Origin: Lentisphaeria bacterium | GTDB taxonomy: Bacteria; Verrucomicrobiota; Lentisphaeria; Victivallales; Victivallaceae | Direction of reading: 5' to 3' | Assembly (NCBI GenBank): GCA_017450705.1 | Contig: JAFSTC010000052.1 | Span: 1 to 62,230, forward strand | DNA: 62,230 nucleotides | Shown: positions 8,586 to 17,336 of the stretch, piece after piece | Layout of the letters: each line of letters starts with the position of its first letter | How positions within the stretch are numbered: position 1 is the stretch's first letter | Program-made: the position numbers and the translations under genes | The notes under the pieces: model-generated | What the model was told of the DNA's origin: nothing | Database searches by the model: none | What the model saw: the letters and a program-made list of their open reading frames with translations, nothing else

Positions 8586-9344
8586 CTATTTGTTCTCCTT
8601 TTTTTCGATGTTCTCTCCGAAAAGGAGACGTTCGACGCTGTCCACCATATCGGAAATGTAACTTTCTCCCAGTTCAGGAGAGGCCTTGAGCGCGCCCTGG
8701 GCGTACCAGGCGTTGGGGTCGTGAAGCTCCATATGGACCGTTTCCGGGAAGAGCGCCATGGTTGCGGAGGTCTCCATGCGGCCCGCATGATCGCCGCCGT
8801 ACTGCTTGCGGACCTCGAAGGCGGGTGTGTGGACCTGGATCCAGTTGAAGACGTTGTTGTCGTCGTAATAGTTGCTCATGGAGCTGTCTCCCCACCAGCC
8901 CCGGCCCCGGTTTTTCTCCAGATGGGCGAAAATGGCCCGCTTCGCGCCGAGACGCAGGGCGAGATCCGTCGGCATGCCCTGCTGGAAGTTTTCTCCCTGA
9001 TGCTTGATGAAGGCGTGGATGTTGCGCCATCCCGTATCCAGCAGATCCCGGAAGATGTTTTCCGCAAAACGGCACAGCAGGAGGGAATCCATGTCGATGG
9101 TGCCCTGACCGTTCTCGGGACCGGCCACGGCAAAACTGGAGACGCCGTAATAGAGCGGCGGCATGACGACGAGCTCCGGCCGCCGTTTTTCGAGCCGGTC
9201 CAGACACCCCTCCACCACCAGCCCGTCCACGCCCAGGGGCAGATGTTCGGAGTGGTACTCGATGGTGCCGACGGCCAGTACGATGGGAGCGTTTTTTTTG
9301 ATCGCCTCCCGGATCTGCACCGGGTGCATTTTGTGATAATACAT
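8586..9344 (-). CDS. Creatininase-family amidohydrolase
   Basis: 252 aa from ATG 9344 (GAGG 6-10 bp upstream); the open frame runs further upstream but has no site there. Creatininase-family features: IVLAVGTIEYHSEHLPLGVD (metal-binding Glu/His/Asp), MPPLYYGVSSFA, FIKHQGENF and GGDHAGRMETSATMA. The family hydrolyses cyclic or linear amides and includes creatininase and formamide-type enzymes; the substrate cannot be told from sequence. Cytoplasmic. It is followed at 2 bp by the ceramidase-like gene and preceded by the putative glycosidase gene. Confidence 0.85.
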   Translation of the reverse strand: MYYHKMHPVQIREAIKKNAPIVLAVGTIEYHSEHLPLGVDGLVVEGCLDRLEKRRPELVVMPPLYYGVSSFAVAGPENGQGTIDMDSLLLCRFAENIFRDLLDTGWRNIHAFIKHQGENFQQGMPTDLALRLGAKRAIFAHLEKNRGRGWWGDSSMSNYYDDNNVFNWIQVHTPAFEVRKQYGGDHAGRMETSATMALFPETVHMELHDPNAWYAQGALKASPELGESYISDMVDSVERLLFGENIEKKENK

Positions 9345-9402
9345 ATCGACCTCGCTTTTTTGGGGGAAGGGCAGGGGGAGTCCCGGCCCGGTTCCTCCGT
9401 AT

Positions 9403-11484
9403 TTATTTTTCGTCAAGCACCTTGCGGTAGCTTTGTATCTCTCTGAGCGCGCTCTCCACTTGGCGGATCTTCCAGTTGAGATGCCAGGGGTCGCAGACGT
9501 ACTCCATGCTGGGTTCCCAGCCGAGCCTGGAATCCGTTTCCGTACAGGCGATCGTGTCGCGGGCGTTGGCGATCTCCTCCCGGGCCAAGGCTTCGATCCT
9601 GTCGAGAAGAGCCCGCGCCTCCGCGGCGTCGGACGAGCACTGCATGCGAATGTTGAGGAGCCACCAGCGTTTGATGTTGATGGTCGTACGGATGCTGTTG
9701 CGGATGAAGTGCCCGAGGGCGATGAGCCGTTGTCCCTCTTCCGTGCCGGAAGCGGCGGAGGCCGCCTGTTCCCCCTTTTCCCAGAGGGCGAGCATTTTTT
9801 CCAGCGAACGGATCTCCGCCGGGTAGCGGAGGAACCCCGGAGCCTGATGTTCGTTCTCGTAGGGCTGGTAAAAGGTTTTGATGATCCGCCAGCCGAAATG
9901 CGCTCCGGGCGCGGTGGGGAACCGGATCTCCTTGTTCTGCATGGTGCGGGTGATGTTGGGCTGGAAAATGAAGGGATAGGCCGGCCCCACCCGCCACGGT
10001 CCGTACTGGTCCTCGTTGCTGGCCGTGTAGTGGGCCATGGCTTCGTCCCAGAGTTTCCATGCGGCAAGGACGCCCGGCGCGGCCTCCTCCCCGTAATCGC
10101 GGACGGCGATCTTTTTCAGCAGTTCGTCATAATCCGGCTCGAAATCCTCCCAGGCGCTCCAGCGGCCGAGGTCTGCGGCGGGACTGGCCCACCAGCCGTA
10201 GTGGTGGGTGGTGTAGTGCTTCGAGACGTTCCAGTCGGCCTTCGCCTTGCGCAGATAACGGTCCCGCGCCAGCCAGCGGCCGGGAACGGGGACCCAGGGA
10301 ACGGTCCCGAAACTCCAGCTGATCCCTGCCGTGTTGACGTTGCCCCGGAGGGGGATCCCCAGGTGAGCCGCCGTCTCGCATTCGCTTTTGAAGTAGTACC
10401 CCGGCTCCGTCACCGAGATCGTGTAGTCCATGACGGGCGTCCGCAGGCCTTCCAGCGTATGTTGGGAAAAGATCTCGAAACAGACGCAGAGCGTGATCCC
10501 CTTCGGCAGTTTTTCGAGGAACTTTCTCCGCAGTTCCAGCGGAGCCCAGCCCCAGTTGTATGTACTGAAGGAGATCAGTGCGTCGGGCTTCACCCGGTGG
10601 ATGGCCCGTTCGATCCCCGCGAGGTAGCGGGGATAGTCTTCGCAGGGATACCAGCCCGGACTGGGACGGGTGTCGGGAATCCCGTCCGTGACGCTCTCGT
10701 TGTAGCGCTTCCCGGTCACTGCCGGATCCTTGCTCGGGAACTCCAGCGATTCGCCGCAGAGCGTGATCCCCATGGCGTCCGGATAGCGGCGGAAGATCTC
10801 CCCGTAAACGGCGTCGAAGGTCTCCTCCGCCTTGGGGTCGTCCGGGTGGATGAAGGTCGGGATGTAATTGTACAGAAGCACTTTCAGCCCGTACTGGCCC
10901 GCGCGGCGGATCACGTCGTTGACGTCGCATTTTCCCGCCGCCGTCATGTCGAAGTCCTTCAGAAAAAGGATGATCGTCGTGTAGCCGGCGTGGACGGCGG
11001 CGCAGAGCTCGCTGTCCGGGTAGTTGTCGATGCCGCTGCCGGAGTGGACGGTCCGCGAGTCGTAGAGGGGCCGCCGCACCAGCTCGCCCCGGCGCAGAAC
11101 GGGGGCGCCTTCGAGGTTCATGATGTCCTCGATGTGGCAGACTGCCCGAAAGGCCTCTTCCGGAAACGCCAGTTCCACATCGATTGCATCCCGCCGCGTC
11201 CGGATGACGAAGCCCCTGCCGATATTTTCGTTCACGCTCAGAAAGAGCGTTCGTTCATTCCTTTCCCGCGTCACGGGGAGAGAGAGTTCCATGCTGACGC
11301 GGAGATAATCCTGAAAATCCTCCAGCGCCCGGAGCAGGATCTCCGGGGCGTCCGGGGCGCAGGCGAGCTGCCAGGAGCCGTCGGGCATGACCTCGTCGTC
11401 GGCAGCGCGTCGTCCGGCGCGGCGCCGGCCGGGCTTGTGCACCTGCCAGTGGCGGGAGAGGAAATCGTAGTTCTTTTCCATCAC
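9403..11484 (-). CDS. Putative TIM-barrel glycoside hydrolase (GH20/GH67-like)
   Basis: 693 aa, no signal peptide. A short N-terminal beta domain precedes a barrel: PLYDSRTVHSGSGIDNYPD, YTTIILFLKDFDM, GLKVLLYNYIPT, AMGITLCGESLEFPSKDP, KPDALISFSTYNWGW, ITLCVCFEIFSQ, TAGISWSFGTVPW and HYGWWASP. A helical C-terminus follows. The strand order and conserved Glu in CGESLEF resemble GH20/GH67-type exo-glycosidases, but I cannot assign a family. The start overlaps the stop of the acyltransferase gene: GTG 11484 has GAGGAG at 9 bp, while ATG 11481 forms TGATG with the upstream stop. Both are possible. Confidence 0.55.
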   Translation of the reverse strand: MMEKNYDFLSRHWQVHKPGRRRAGRRAADDEVMPDGSWQLACAPDAPEILLRALEDFQDYLRVSMELSLPVTRERNERTLFLSVNENIGRGFVIRTRRDAIDVELAFPEEAFRAVCHIEDIMNLEGAPVLRRGELVRRPLYDSRTVHSGSGIDNYPDSELCAAVHAGYTTIILFLKDFDMTAAGKCDVNDVIRRAGQYGLKVLLYNYIPTFIHPDDPKAEETFDAVYGEIFRRYPDAMGITLCGESLEFPSKDPAVTGKRYNESVTDGIPDTRPSPGWYPCEDYPRYLAGIERAIHRVKPDALISFSTYNWGWAPLELRRKFLEKLPKGITLCVCFEIFSQHTLEGLRTPVMDYTISVTEPGYYFKSECETAAHLGIPLRGNVNTAGISWSFGTVPWVPVPGRWLARDRYLRKAKADWNVSKHYTTHHYGWWASPAADLGRWSAWEDFEPDYDELLKKIAVRDYGEEAAPGVLAAWKLWDEAMAHYTASNEDQYGPWRVGPAYPFIFQPNITRTMQNKEIRFPTAPGAHFGWRIIKTFYQPYENEHQAPGFLRYPAEIRSLEKMLALWEKGEQAASAASGTEEGQRLIALGHFIRNSIRTTINIKRWWLLNIRMQCSSDAAEARALLDRIEALAREEIANARDTIACTETDSRLGWEPSMEYVCDPWHLNWKIRQVESALREIQSYRKVLDEK

Positions 11485-12311
11485 AGGATCTTGCTCCTCA
11501 ATCTCGCGCAGCCCGGGCAGCCCTCCTTGTGGAGAAGGATCGCGGGGTCTTCGGCAAACAGTTTGTTCATGCCCGCCGCCAGTTCGTCCGCGCGGCAGAC
11601 GGTGACGACGGCGTCGCCGATCTTTCCGTAATGATAGACGCCCATGGCGTCCAGTTTCAGGTAGTAGGGGGCCTGGCGTTTGAGTTTGTACCAGCCGCCC
11701 CGGCAGCCGCCGGGGTAGTTGGTGACCCGGACCTGCCGGGGGCCGTCAGGGGTTTTGATCCACGCCATGGTGGAGTCGAGGTAGGTGTTGAACCATGCCT
11801 CGCAGGCGTGGAGAAAGGTGTTGCCTCCGACGGATTCCCCGAAGAAGAGGATCTTGCCGCCCTCCTCGTGAAGTTTCCCCCACGGACTGTCGGGGGAGAA
11901 GATGTCCCAGGGATCCTTTTGGCTGAGGAAGCGCGCCGCATCGTTCCCCCACGCGCAGACCGAATGGGTCGGGTGAAGGGAGCGTATCACGCCCGGCTGA
12001 TGGCGGAAGGTCTCCGGGATGAGGCCGACCCACGTTTCGACGGGGGACGTTTCCGGATCGAAGGGGCCCTGTGCGCCGCCGTCGGAGCAGTCGCTGAAGG
12101 CCGGCATGGCGAGGATCCCCGCCGGCGTGATGACCTCCTGCAGGGCGGAAATGACCGTCCGCGCCCCTCCTTCGACCCGTCCGAAGGACTTGAGGCTCGA
12201 GTGGACCATGACTTTGTCTTTGGCGGTGATGCCGATCGACCTCAATCCGGCGGCGATGTCCTGCCGCGTCACTTCGGCGGGCGCGGCGTATTCTTTCGTA
12301 TCTTCTTTCAC
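11481..12311 (-). CDS. AAC(3)-family N-acetyltransferase-like protein
   Basis: 276 aa from GTG 12311, which has AAGGAA 9 bp upstream. A further GTG at 12377 would add 22 residues that do not look conserved and overlap the leader dyad. Antibiotic_NAT (YokD/FrbF/AAC(3)) features: KVMVHSSLKSFG, TPAGILAMPAFSD, FDPETSPVETWVG, HPTHSVCAWG and SPWGKLHEEGGKILFFG. The family acetylates amino groups of aminoglycosides or unrelated small molecules from acetyl-CoA. As first gene of a hydrolase operon it more likely acts on an amino sugar or related catabolite than on a drug. That role is inference. Confidence 0.8.
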   Translation of the reverse strand: MKEDTKEYAAPAEVTRQDIAAGLRSIGITAKDKVMVHSSLKSFGRVEGGARTVISALQEVITPAGILAMPAFSDCSDGGAQGPFDPETSPVETWVGLIPETFRHQPGVIRSLHPTHSVCAWGNDAARFLSQKDPWDIFSPDSPWGKLHEEGGKILFFGESVGGNTFLHACEAWFNTYLDSTMAWIKTPDGPRQVRVTNYPGGCRGGWYKLKRQAPYYLKLDAMGVYHYGKIGDAVVTVCRADELAAGMNKLFAEDPAILLHKEGCPGCARLRSKIL

Positions 12312-12360
12312 GAACGGCTGTTCCTTTTTTTTGGAGTGGTCTTGCCCGAACCGGAAGACA

Positions 12361-12383
12361 AAAAGTGACCCTCTCACTTTTTT
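12361..12383. promoter_or_regulatory. 9-bp dyad, probable operator in operon leader
   Basis: AAAAAGTGA at 12361-12369 pairs perfectly with TCACTTTTT at 12375-12383 (5-bp centre), followed on plus by another T and on minus by TTTTTG. It lies just downstream of a plausible minus -10 (TATTGT, 12406-12401; upstream -35-like CTTGAT, weak). The stem is AT-rich, so an operator for the adjacent GntR-type regulator is more likely than a terminator. An attenuator is the alternative. Confidence 0.5.
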
Positions 12384-12470
12384 CTTCTGCTTACTGCCTA
12401 CAATACAGCTGAAAAAATCAAAATCAAGCCTTGGGATCCTGTTTTTTTGAATTTTCTTGACCCCCTTACT

Positions 12471-12499
12471 TTGACATTTTCCCGGTTTCGGAGTATATT
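12471..12499 (+). promoter_or_regulatory. Sigma-70 promoter of GntR-type regulator
   Basis: TTGACA (12471-12476), 17 bp, TATATT (12494-12499): a near-perfect consensus. The ATG at 12500 touches the -10 box and so cannot be in the transcript, which moves the regulator's start to 12533. Confidence 0.85.
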
Positions 12500-12532
12500 A
12501 TGGGGAAAATATCCGACAGGGAGAAAAAAAGA

Positions 12533-13567
12533 ATGATGACGATCGCCGAGGAGATCTACGGAAAACTGCTCTTGCGCCTGCAGCAGGGGGAGTTCCCGCC
12601 GGGGAGCCGTTTTCCCTCGGAGAGCCTGCTGGCCGATCTTTACGGCGTCGACAAAAAGACCGTCAACCGGGCCGTCAGTCTGCTGGCGGCTGAGGGCTAT
12701 GTGGCGCGCGGGGTCCGCGGCGCGGGAACGAGGGTCCTGCGGACGCAGAGTTTCCCCAAAGGTTTTCTTCTCTTCATTTCCCGGTTCAGTTTTTATCATA
12801 CCCGTCTGCTGAAAGGGGGCCAAGACGCCGCGGGCAGCCGCGGCTATGCCGCCGCGGTCCTTTTCCGCGAATCGGGGGAGGAGCTTCTGCAGACGGCCTG
12901 TCTTTTCGGGCCCCGCATCAGGGGGATCGTTTCGGCGGGCACCGTCTCCCTGATGATCCGGCAGCTGGGGCTGCCTTTCGTTTCCGTTGACTTCGACGAC
13001 GCCGAGGCGTACCCCGACATCAACATGGTCAACACCGACAATTACCGCGGCGCTTACGAATTGATGCGCGAGGCTCTGAGGCGGGGGCACAGGGAGATCC
13101 TGATCTACTCCAGCGGGAGGGAATACGTCGACCGGCAGAACCGGTTGAGAGGATTCTGCGACGCCATGCGTCAGGCGGGCATCGGAGGACCTGAAAAGAG
13201 GATCTTTTACGGGACCCGGCACGACGTCTCCGCCGCGTGGACTGCAAGGGAGGAGATGAAAAGGCGCTATCCCGAACCCTCGCTGATCTGCTGTGACGCC
13301 GATGACGCGGCGGAGTCGCTGATCCGCGCCGCCGTCTCCCGGGGGGCGCCCCTGCCCGCCGTCACATCCTTCGGCAACACGCTGCTCTCGGACCGTCCCG
13401 TGGCCACCGTGGAGCAGTTCCCCGAGCGCATCGGGGAATACGCCTGCTCGAAGCTGGTGGAGTTCATCGAGCTGGGCGTCCCGCCGCAGGCGGTGCGGGA
13501 AAAAATCGCCCCGCAGGTCGTCGGGAGTGAATTCATTCCCGATCTGACCGCGGGGCGTTCCGGATAG
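12533..13567 (+). CDS. GntR-type repressor with LacI-like sugar-binding domain
   Basis: 344 aa from ATG 12533, chosen because ATG 12500 overlaps the -10 box; AGGGAG lies 9 bp upstream. Residues 1-70 form the GntR winged helix (IYGKLLLRLQQGEFPPGSRF, PSESLLADLYGVDKKTVNRA, AEGYVARGVRGAGTRV). The rest is a LacI/periplasmic-binding-like domain (GIVSAGTVS, LPFVSVDFDD, NTDNYRGAYELM, GHREILIYSSG, ICCDADDAAESL, SFGNTLLSDRPVATVEQFP). This architecture, like AraR of Bacillus, senses a sugar. It is divergent from the eight-gene minus operon and probably represses it through the dyad at 12361-12383. Confidence 0.88.
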   Translation: MMTIAEEIYGKLLLRLQQGEFPPGSRFPSESLLADLYGVDKKTVNRAVSLLAAEGYVARGVRGAGTRVLRTQSFPKGFLLFISRFSFYHTRLLKGGQDAAGSRGYAAAVLFRESGEELLQTACLFGPRIRGIVSAGTVSLMIRQLGLPFVSVDFDDAEAYPDINMVNTDNYRGAYELMREALRRGHREILIYSSGREYVDRQNRLRGFCDAMRQAGIGGPEKRIFYGTRHDVSAAWTAREEMKRRYPEPSLICCDADDAAESLIRAAVSRGAPLPAVTSFGNTLLSDRPVATVEQFPERIGEYACSKLVEFIELGVPPQAVREKIAPQVVGSEFIPDLTAGRSG

Positions 13568-13576
13568 GCGTCCGCC

Positions 13577-14359
13577 TCACAGATCGTACTTGTAGTCCAC
13601 GCCGGACTTGACCTTCTGGCGCGAGGGCTTCTTCGACGGATCGATCTTGTGCATGTTGGCGGTGACCGCCTCTTCGGGCAGAAAGTCGATCTCGTAGCCG
13701 ACGAAACGGAATTTGCCCGCGTCGTCTACGGCGTACTTGAAGAGGGCGCAGTTCCACGTGCCGCCGGTGACTTTGGTCTTGCTCCGCTCCTTCATCACGG
13801 CGGCCAGAGCGCCGACGGCGCCCGCGTGGGAGACGATCATGATGTCGCCGTCGGGATTCTCGGCAAGGAGTTCATCCAGCGCCTTGGCCATGCGTTCCCT
13901 GTGGGCGGTCGTTTTTTTCGGCTCCTCCTTGGTGTAGAGCCAGGGATACGGGAGTTTGGCGTCCTCGGCGATCTGATCCGGGAAGAGCTTTTTCAGCAGC
14001 TCGAGGGTCGCGCCGCCCTTTTTCATGTTGCCGCCATTGCGGTTGACGCGCTCCTGCACCCGGGCGTCGGGATAGACTTTGCTGCCGCACTGCGATGCGG
14101 CATGACAAGCCGTGGCCACCGTGCGGAAATAGGGAGACGCATAGATCTTTCCGGAGAATTTCAACTCCTTCAGGCGCTTGCCCAGAAGCCGGGACTGCTT
14201 CACGCCCAGCTGAGTGATCCCGGCGTCGCCGGCAACGGGCATGATGACGTTTTCTCCGGGGCCCGTCGCCTGACAATGGCGCGCGACGTAGATCATGCGC
14301 TCCTTCGCACAGAGCGCAAAAACCGACAAAGCACAGAAGACGGCAAGCAGAACTCTCAT
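13577..14359 (-). CDS. Secreted histidine phosphatase (second copy)
   Basis: 260 aa. Signal peptide (1-18, LAVFCALSVFALCA). Branch-1 histidine phosphatase features: MIYVARHCQATG (RHC in place of the usual RHG; the phospho-acceptor His is kept), ITQLGVKQSRLLG, IYASPYFRTVATA (second Arg), and the second His in IMIVSHAGAVGAL. It overlaps the upstream gene by 4 bp (ATGA) and is a paralogue of it, sharing the C-terminal GGTWNCALFKY / IAWNCALFVF block. It ends the six-gene operon. Likely removes phosphate from an exported or environmental phosphoester; substrate unknown. Confidence 0.82.
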   Translation of the reverse strand: MRVLLAVFCALSVFALCAKERMIYVARHCQATGPGENVIMPVAGDAGITQLGVKQSRLLGKRLKELKFSGKIYASPYFRTVATACHAASQCGSKVYPDARVQERVNRNGGNMKKGGATLELLKKLFPDQIAEDAKLPYPWLYTKEEPKKTTAHRERMAKALDELLAENPDGDIMIVSHAGAVGALAAVMKERSKTKVTGGTWNCALFKYAVDDAGKFRFVGYEIDFLPEEAVTANMHKIDPSKKPSRQKVKSGVDYKYDL

Positions 14360-15171
14360 TTTTCACCTTCCTTTTCAGCCTTGGTCTTGGCCTTGTTTTT
14401 GGCGTTGCGTTTGGCCCGGTCGGCCTTGTCCTGCTCTTTAGTCATGTACTGGGGATCATCGGGACGCTCGATCTTGGGGCAGCGGAAATTGCTGGTGACG
14501 TCGTGATCGTCCATGAATTCCGTGGTGTAGCGGCCGCCGGTCACTTCGTTTTTGTCGTCCAGTTCGAAGACGAAGAGGGCGCAGTTCCAGGCGATGCCCT
14601 TGACGGCCTTGACCTTGCGGGAGGGGCGCTTGTTGTTGAGGGCCTTCACCAGATCGTTGACGCTGGCGCCGTGGCCGGTCAGCAGGATGTCGCCCTTTTC
14701 CTCTTCGAGGATGGCGTCGAGGGCCTTGGTGACGCGGACGAGCCGCATGGCGTTGGTTTCCTTGCAGAGCCGCCAGCCGTCGGCGAACCGGGGGCCGGGA
14801 ACGGTCTGGTCGGGGAAGCGCTTGTTGATCTCCTCGAGCGTCATGCCCGGAGGCGCGGGTTTGGGCCCAGGGGCCATTTCCTGGATGCCGGGCTCGAGGA
14901 TGACCTTCGTCTTGAGCAGCAGCGCCGTGGGCCTGGCCGTTTCGATGGTGCGGTACAGCGGCGAGGCGTAGACCTTGCCGTTGAATTTGAGCTTGTTGAC
15001 GAGATAGTCCGCCGCGGCCTGCGCCTGTTTGACGCCCAGATCGGTCAGACGGGTCTCCTTGAGCTCCTTGATGGGGATCCCGACCTGTCCGTGCCGGATG
15101 ATGTAGACGGTCCGCGCCTGAAGCGCCAGCGCGAAGACGAGCGCTGCGAAGATGAAACAAAATCTTTTCAT
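14356..15171 (-). CDS. Secreted histidine phosphatase (first copy)
   Basis: 271 aa. Signal peptide (1-19, FIFAALVFALALQA). Catalytic pattern: VYIIRHGQVG, LTDLGVKQAQAAA, VYASPLYRTIETARP, ILLTGHGASVNDL, i.e. His, Arg, Arg and second His all present. The C-terminus is a highly charged Lys/Ala/Glu tail (KADRAKRNAKNKAKTKAEKE) that could bind a negatively charged surface or nucleic acid. It follows the third metallophosphoesterase by 18 bp and overlaps the next phosphatase by 4 bp. Family members include phosphoglycerate-mutase-like and phytase-like enzymes; which applies here is unknown. Confidence 0.85.
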   Translation of the reverse strand: MKRFCFIFAALVFALALQARTVYIIRHGQVGIPIKELKETRLTDLGVKQAQAAADYLVNKLKFNGKVYASPLYRTIETARPTALLLKTKVILEPGIQEMAPGPKPAPPGMTLEEINKRFPDQTVPGPRFADGWRLCKETNAMRLVRVTKALDAILEEEKGDILLTGHGASVNDLVKALNNKRPSRKVKAVKGIAWNCALFVFELDDKNEVTGGRYTTEFMDDHDVTSNFRCPKIERPDDPQYMTKEQDKADRAKRNAKNKAKTKAEKEGEK

Positions 15172-15189
15172 GGGGAGTTTATCCTTTCT

Positions 15190-16245
15190 TTATTTTGTTG
15201 ATGGGGATGATGTCCCTTGTTTTTTGACGAGATCGGTGAAAAGGGGCGGCGTCTGCGTGTTGGCGCCCTGATACTCCAGCCGGACCCCGGCGTCGGAGAC
15301 GTGGATTTTGGCGTACCCCGTGCCCCGGCGGGCGATGTGATTTCCCAAATACGGTTCCAGTTCCCTTTCCCAGTCGGCCATGATGAGGGGGGCCTTTTTG
15401 CCTCCCAGTTTCTGCGCCTGTTCCGAAATGTATTTCTTGTACGTGCCCAGATCCGTGGAGGTGACGACGGCCCGCATCCAGACGGGGTTTTGGGGCAGAC
15501 CGCTCGCGACGGTCACCTGCGTCACGCTCCCGCCGTCCTTTTTGTAGACGAGAGAGTAATTGCGGTGGACGTGGCCGCTGATGACGACGGCGTCGTATTT
15601 CGCCAACAGATCGACGAGGTCGGTTTTGACCAGATGGATCACCGGGCAGTGGACGATGATGAAAAGGTGCCGCGGCTTCTTTTCGAGCGCCTTCAGGGTG
15701 TCCTTGATGAACTGGGGCCCCTTGGCCTGCCGGTAGTAGTCTGTGAAGATGAAGAGGTCGTCACCCACGGTGACCGTGTAGTTTCCGAAGGGCAGTTTTT
15801 CCCGTCCGAGGGTCCGGGCCATTTCCGGCAGAAGGACGGCTCTGAGCGCGGCCATGCCGCCCAACCCGTAGCCGTCGTGGTTGCCGACAGTGTAGTAAAT
15901 GGGGAAGCTGAAGTGTTTTTTCAGCAGATCGACGGCGAATTGCAGCTGCTGCCCGTGCTCGGCTTCGCCCTTGGCGAACCCGTCCACAATGTCCCCGCAG
16001 TGGATGAGGAATTTCGTGTCGGTGCCGGCGTTCTGCGCCATGTACCGGAACATGTTTTCGTAAGCGGGCAGGACCTGGACCGTCCGGTCGACTTTCCCGC
16101 GGAAGCGGAATTTCGTTCCGGGGGCGGTGTTGTAGGTCTCAGCGGGGGCGAAGTGGGTGTCGGAGATGACGTAAAACGCGTAGCTCTCCCCTGCCGGGAG
16201 GAGAGCGCAGGCCAGCAGGACGATGAGTGAAAAGGTTTTCCGCAC
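15190..16245 (-). CDS. Secreted calcineurin-like metallophosphoesterase (copy 3)
   Basis: 351 aa from GTG 16245 (GGAGG 8 bp upstream); the ATG just before is out of frame. Signal peptide (RKTFSLIVLLACALLPAG). The five metal-binding blocks are present: VISDTHF, HCGDIVDG, VGNHDGYG, VHCPVIH and SGHVHRN. Third of three tandem paralogues sharing ESY-F-(F/V)ISD(T/P)H near the N-terminus and a C-terminal block (GTGYAKIHVSDAGVRLEYQG). The family cleaves phosphomono- or diesters with a dinuclear metal centre. Likely periplasmic or outer-surface. Next gene 18 bp downstream is a histidine phosphatase. Confidence 0.87.
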   Translation of the reverse strand: MRKTFSLIVLLACALLPAGESYAFYVISDTHFAPAETYNTAPGTKFRFRGKVDRTVQVLPAYENMFRYMAQNAGTDTKFLIHCGDIVDGFAKGEAEHGQQLQFAVDLLKKHFSFPIYYTVGNHDGYGLGGMAALRAVLLPEMARTLGREKLPFGNYTVTVGDDLFIFTDYYRQAKGPQFIKDTLKALEKKPRHLFIIVHCPVIHLVKTDLVDLLAKYDAVVISGHVHRNYSLVYKKDGGSVTQVTVASGLPQNPVWMRAVVTSTDLGTYKKYISEQAQKLGGKKAPLIMADWERELEPYLGNHIARRGTGYAKIHVSDAGVRLEYQGANTQTPPLFTDLVKKQGTSSPSTK

Positions 16246-16259
16246 GGCATGCGCCTCCG

Positions 16260-17321
16260 TTATTTTTCCTCTTTCCCGCGGAGCAGGAAGGTCTGGGGTT
16301 TCTGATTGAGGACGGCGCTCTGATAGGTGACGGAGATCCCGGCGTCGGAGACGTCGAATCTGGCGTATCCCGCGCCGCCGAAGTTCCGGTAATCCGTGAT
16401 GTACGGGGCCCATTCGCGCTCGAACTCGGGGAGGAAGTCAGCCTTTTTCCAGCGTCCCTTGAGACTGTCCCTGAATCTTGCAAGGAGCTGGTCTTTGGTG
16501 TTCTCCGCCGGATGGAGGAGCATCTTTTTCTTGGGTTCGAGGTAGGTCGAGACGGTCACCTGGACGAGTTTTTTCCCGTTCTTCTCATAGACGGTGACGC
16601 TGTTCTGGTGGCAGTGGCCGCAGAGCAGGACGGCGTCGTACTCCAGTAGCTGATCGAGGACGGTCCGGATCTCCTTCTGGTTCCAGTGGGAGGGGATGAC
16701 GGGGCCGTGCATGCCGACGAAGACGTACCGGGGCTTCCGGTCGAGGCTTTTCAATGTCTTGCCGAGAAACTCCCACGGCTTGGCCTTCGCGCCGCTGTAG
16801 CAGTCGAGGAAGATGTAAAGATCTCCGCCCGCCGCAACGGTGTAATTGGTGAAGTCCAGTTTCTCCAGGCCTGCGGTCTTGGCCAGTTCCGGCAGCAGGA
16901 CGGCCCGGTGGGCGGCCTCTCCGCCCATGCCGTAGGCTTCGTGGTTGCCCTTGACCATGTAGATCGGGATCCTGAAATACTTTTTGAGCAGGCCGACCGC
17001 ATCGGTCAGCACCTGTTTGTGGACCTCTTCGCCCTTGGTCCCGCCTTCGATGAGATCCCCGGCCTCGAAGAGAAAACGGGTGTTTTCACCGGTTTTCTTC
17101 GCCATGTCCTCGAACATCGCCTTGAAAGCGGGCATGCACTTGTCGGCCCGGTGGATGTCCTTTTTCGTGCGGAACTTTTTGGGAACGGCGGGGTCCGTGC
17201 AGTAGGTGGAGGCCGCTCCGAGGTGGGGGTCGGAGATCATGAAAAAGCTGTAGCTCTCCCCCGTGCCCGCCGCGCACAGCAGGGCAAAGAGCGCCGAAAA
17301 AATGAAAAATCTCTTACGCAT
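16260..17321 (-). CDS. Secreted calcineurin-like metallophosphoesterase (copy 2)
   Basis: 353 aa. Signal peptide (FFIFSALFALLCAAG). Metal-site blocks: MISDPHLG (Pro instead of Thr between Asp and His), EAGDLIEG, KGNHEAYG (Glu instead of Asp after GNH), GMHGPVIP and CGHCHQN. Both GNHE and DPH variants occur in active family members, so activity is likely retained. C-terminal domain GAGYARFDVSDAGISVTYQS as in its neighbours. It is 14 bp upstream of copy 3 and 15 bp downstream of copy 1, in the same transcription unit. Confidence 0.87.
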   Translation of the reverse strand: MRKRFFIFSALFALLCAAGTGESYSFFMISDPHLGAASTYCTDPAVPKKFRTKKDIHRADKCMPAFKAMFEDMAKKTGENTRFLFEAGDLIEGGTKGEEVHKQVLTDAVGLLKKYFRIPIYMVKGNHEAYGMGGEAAHRAVLLPELAKTAGLEKLDFTNYTVAAGGDLYIFLDCYSGAKAKPWEFLGKTLKSLDRKPRYVFVGMHGPVIPSHWNQKEIRTVLDQLLEYDAVLLCGHCHQNSVTVYEKNGKKLVQVTVSTYLEPKKKMLLHPAENTKDQLLARFRDSLKGRWKKADFLPEFEREWAPYITDYRNFGGAGYARFDVSDAGISVTYQSAVLNQKPQTFLLRGKEEK

Positions 17322-17336
17322 TTCGGGGAATATCCT

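Noticed and set aside
11481-12311. Aminoglycoside resistance gene
   Set aside because: Family membership alone does not show drug specificity; operon context points to metabolism.
12500-12532. Upstream ATG for the GntR-type regulator
   Set aside because: It touches the -10 box of a consensus promoter and so would not be transcribed; ATG 12533 has AGGGAG at 9 bp.
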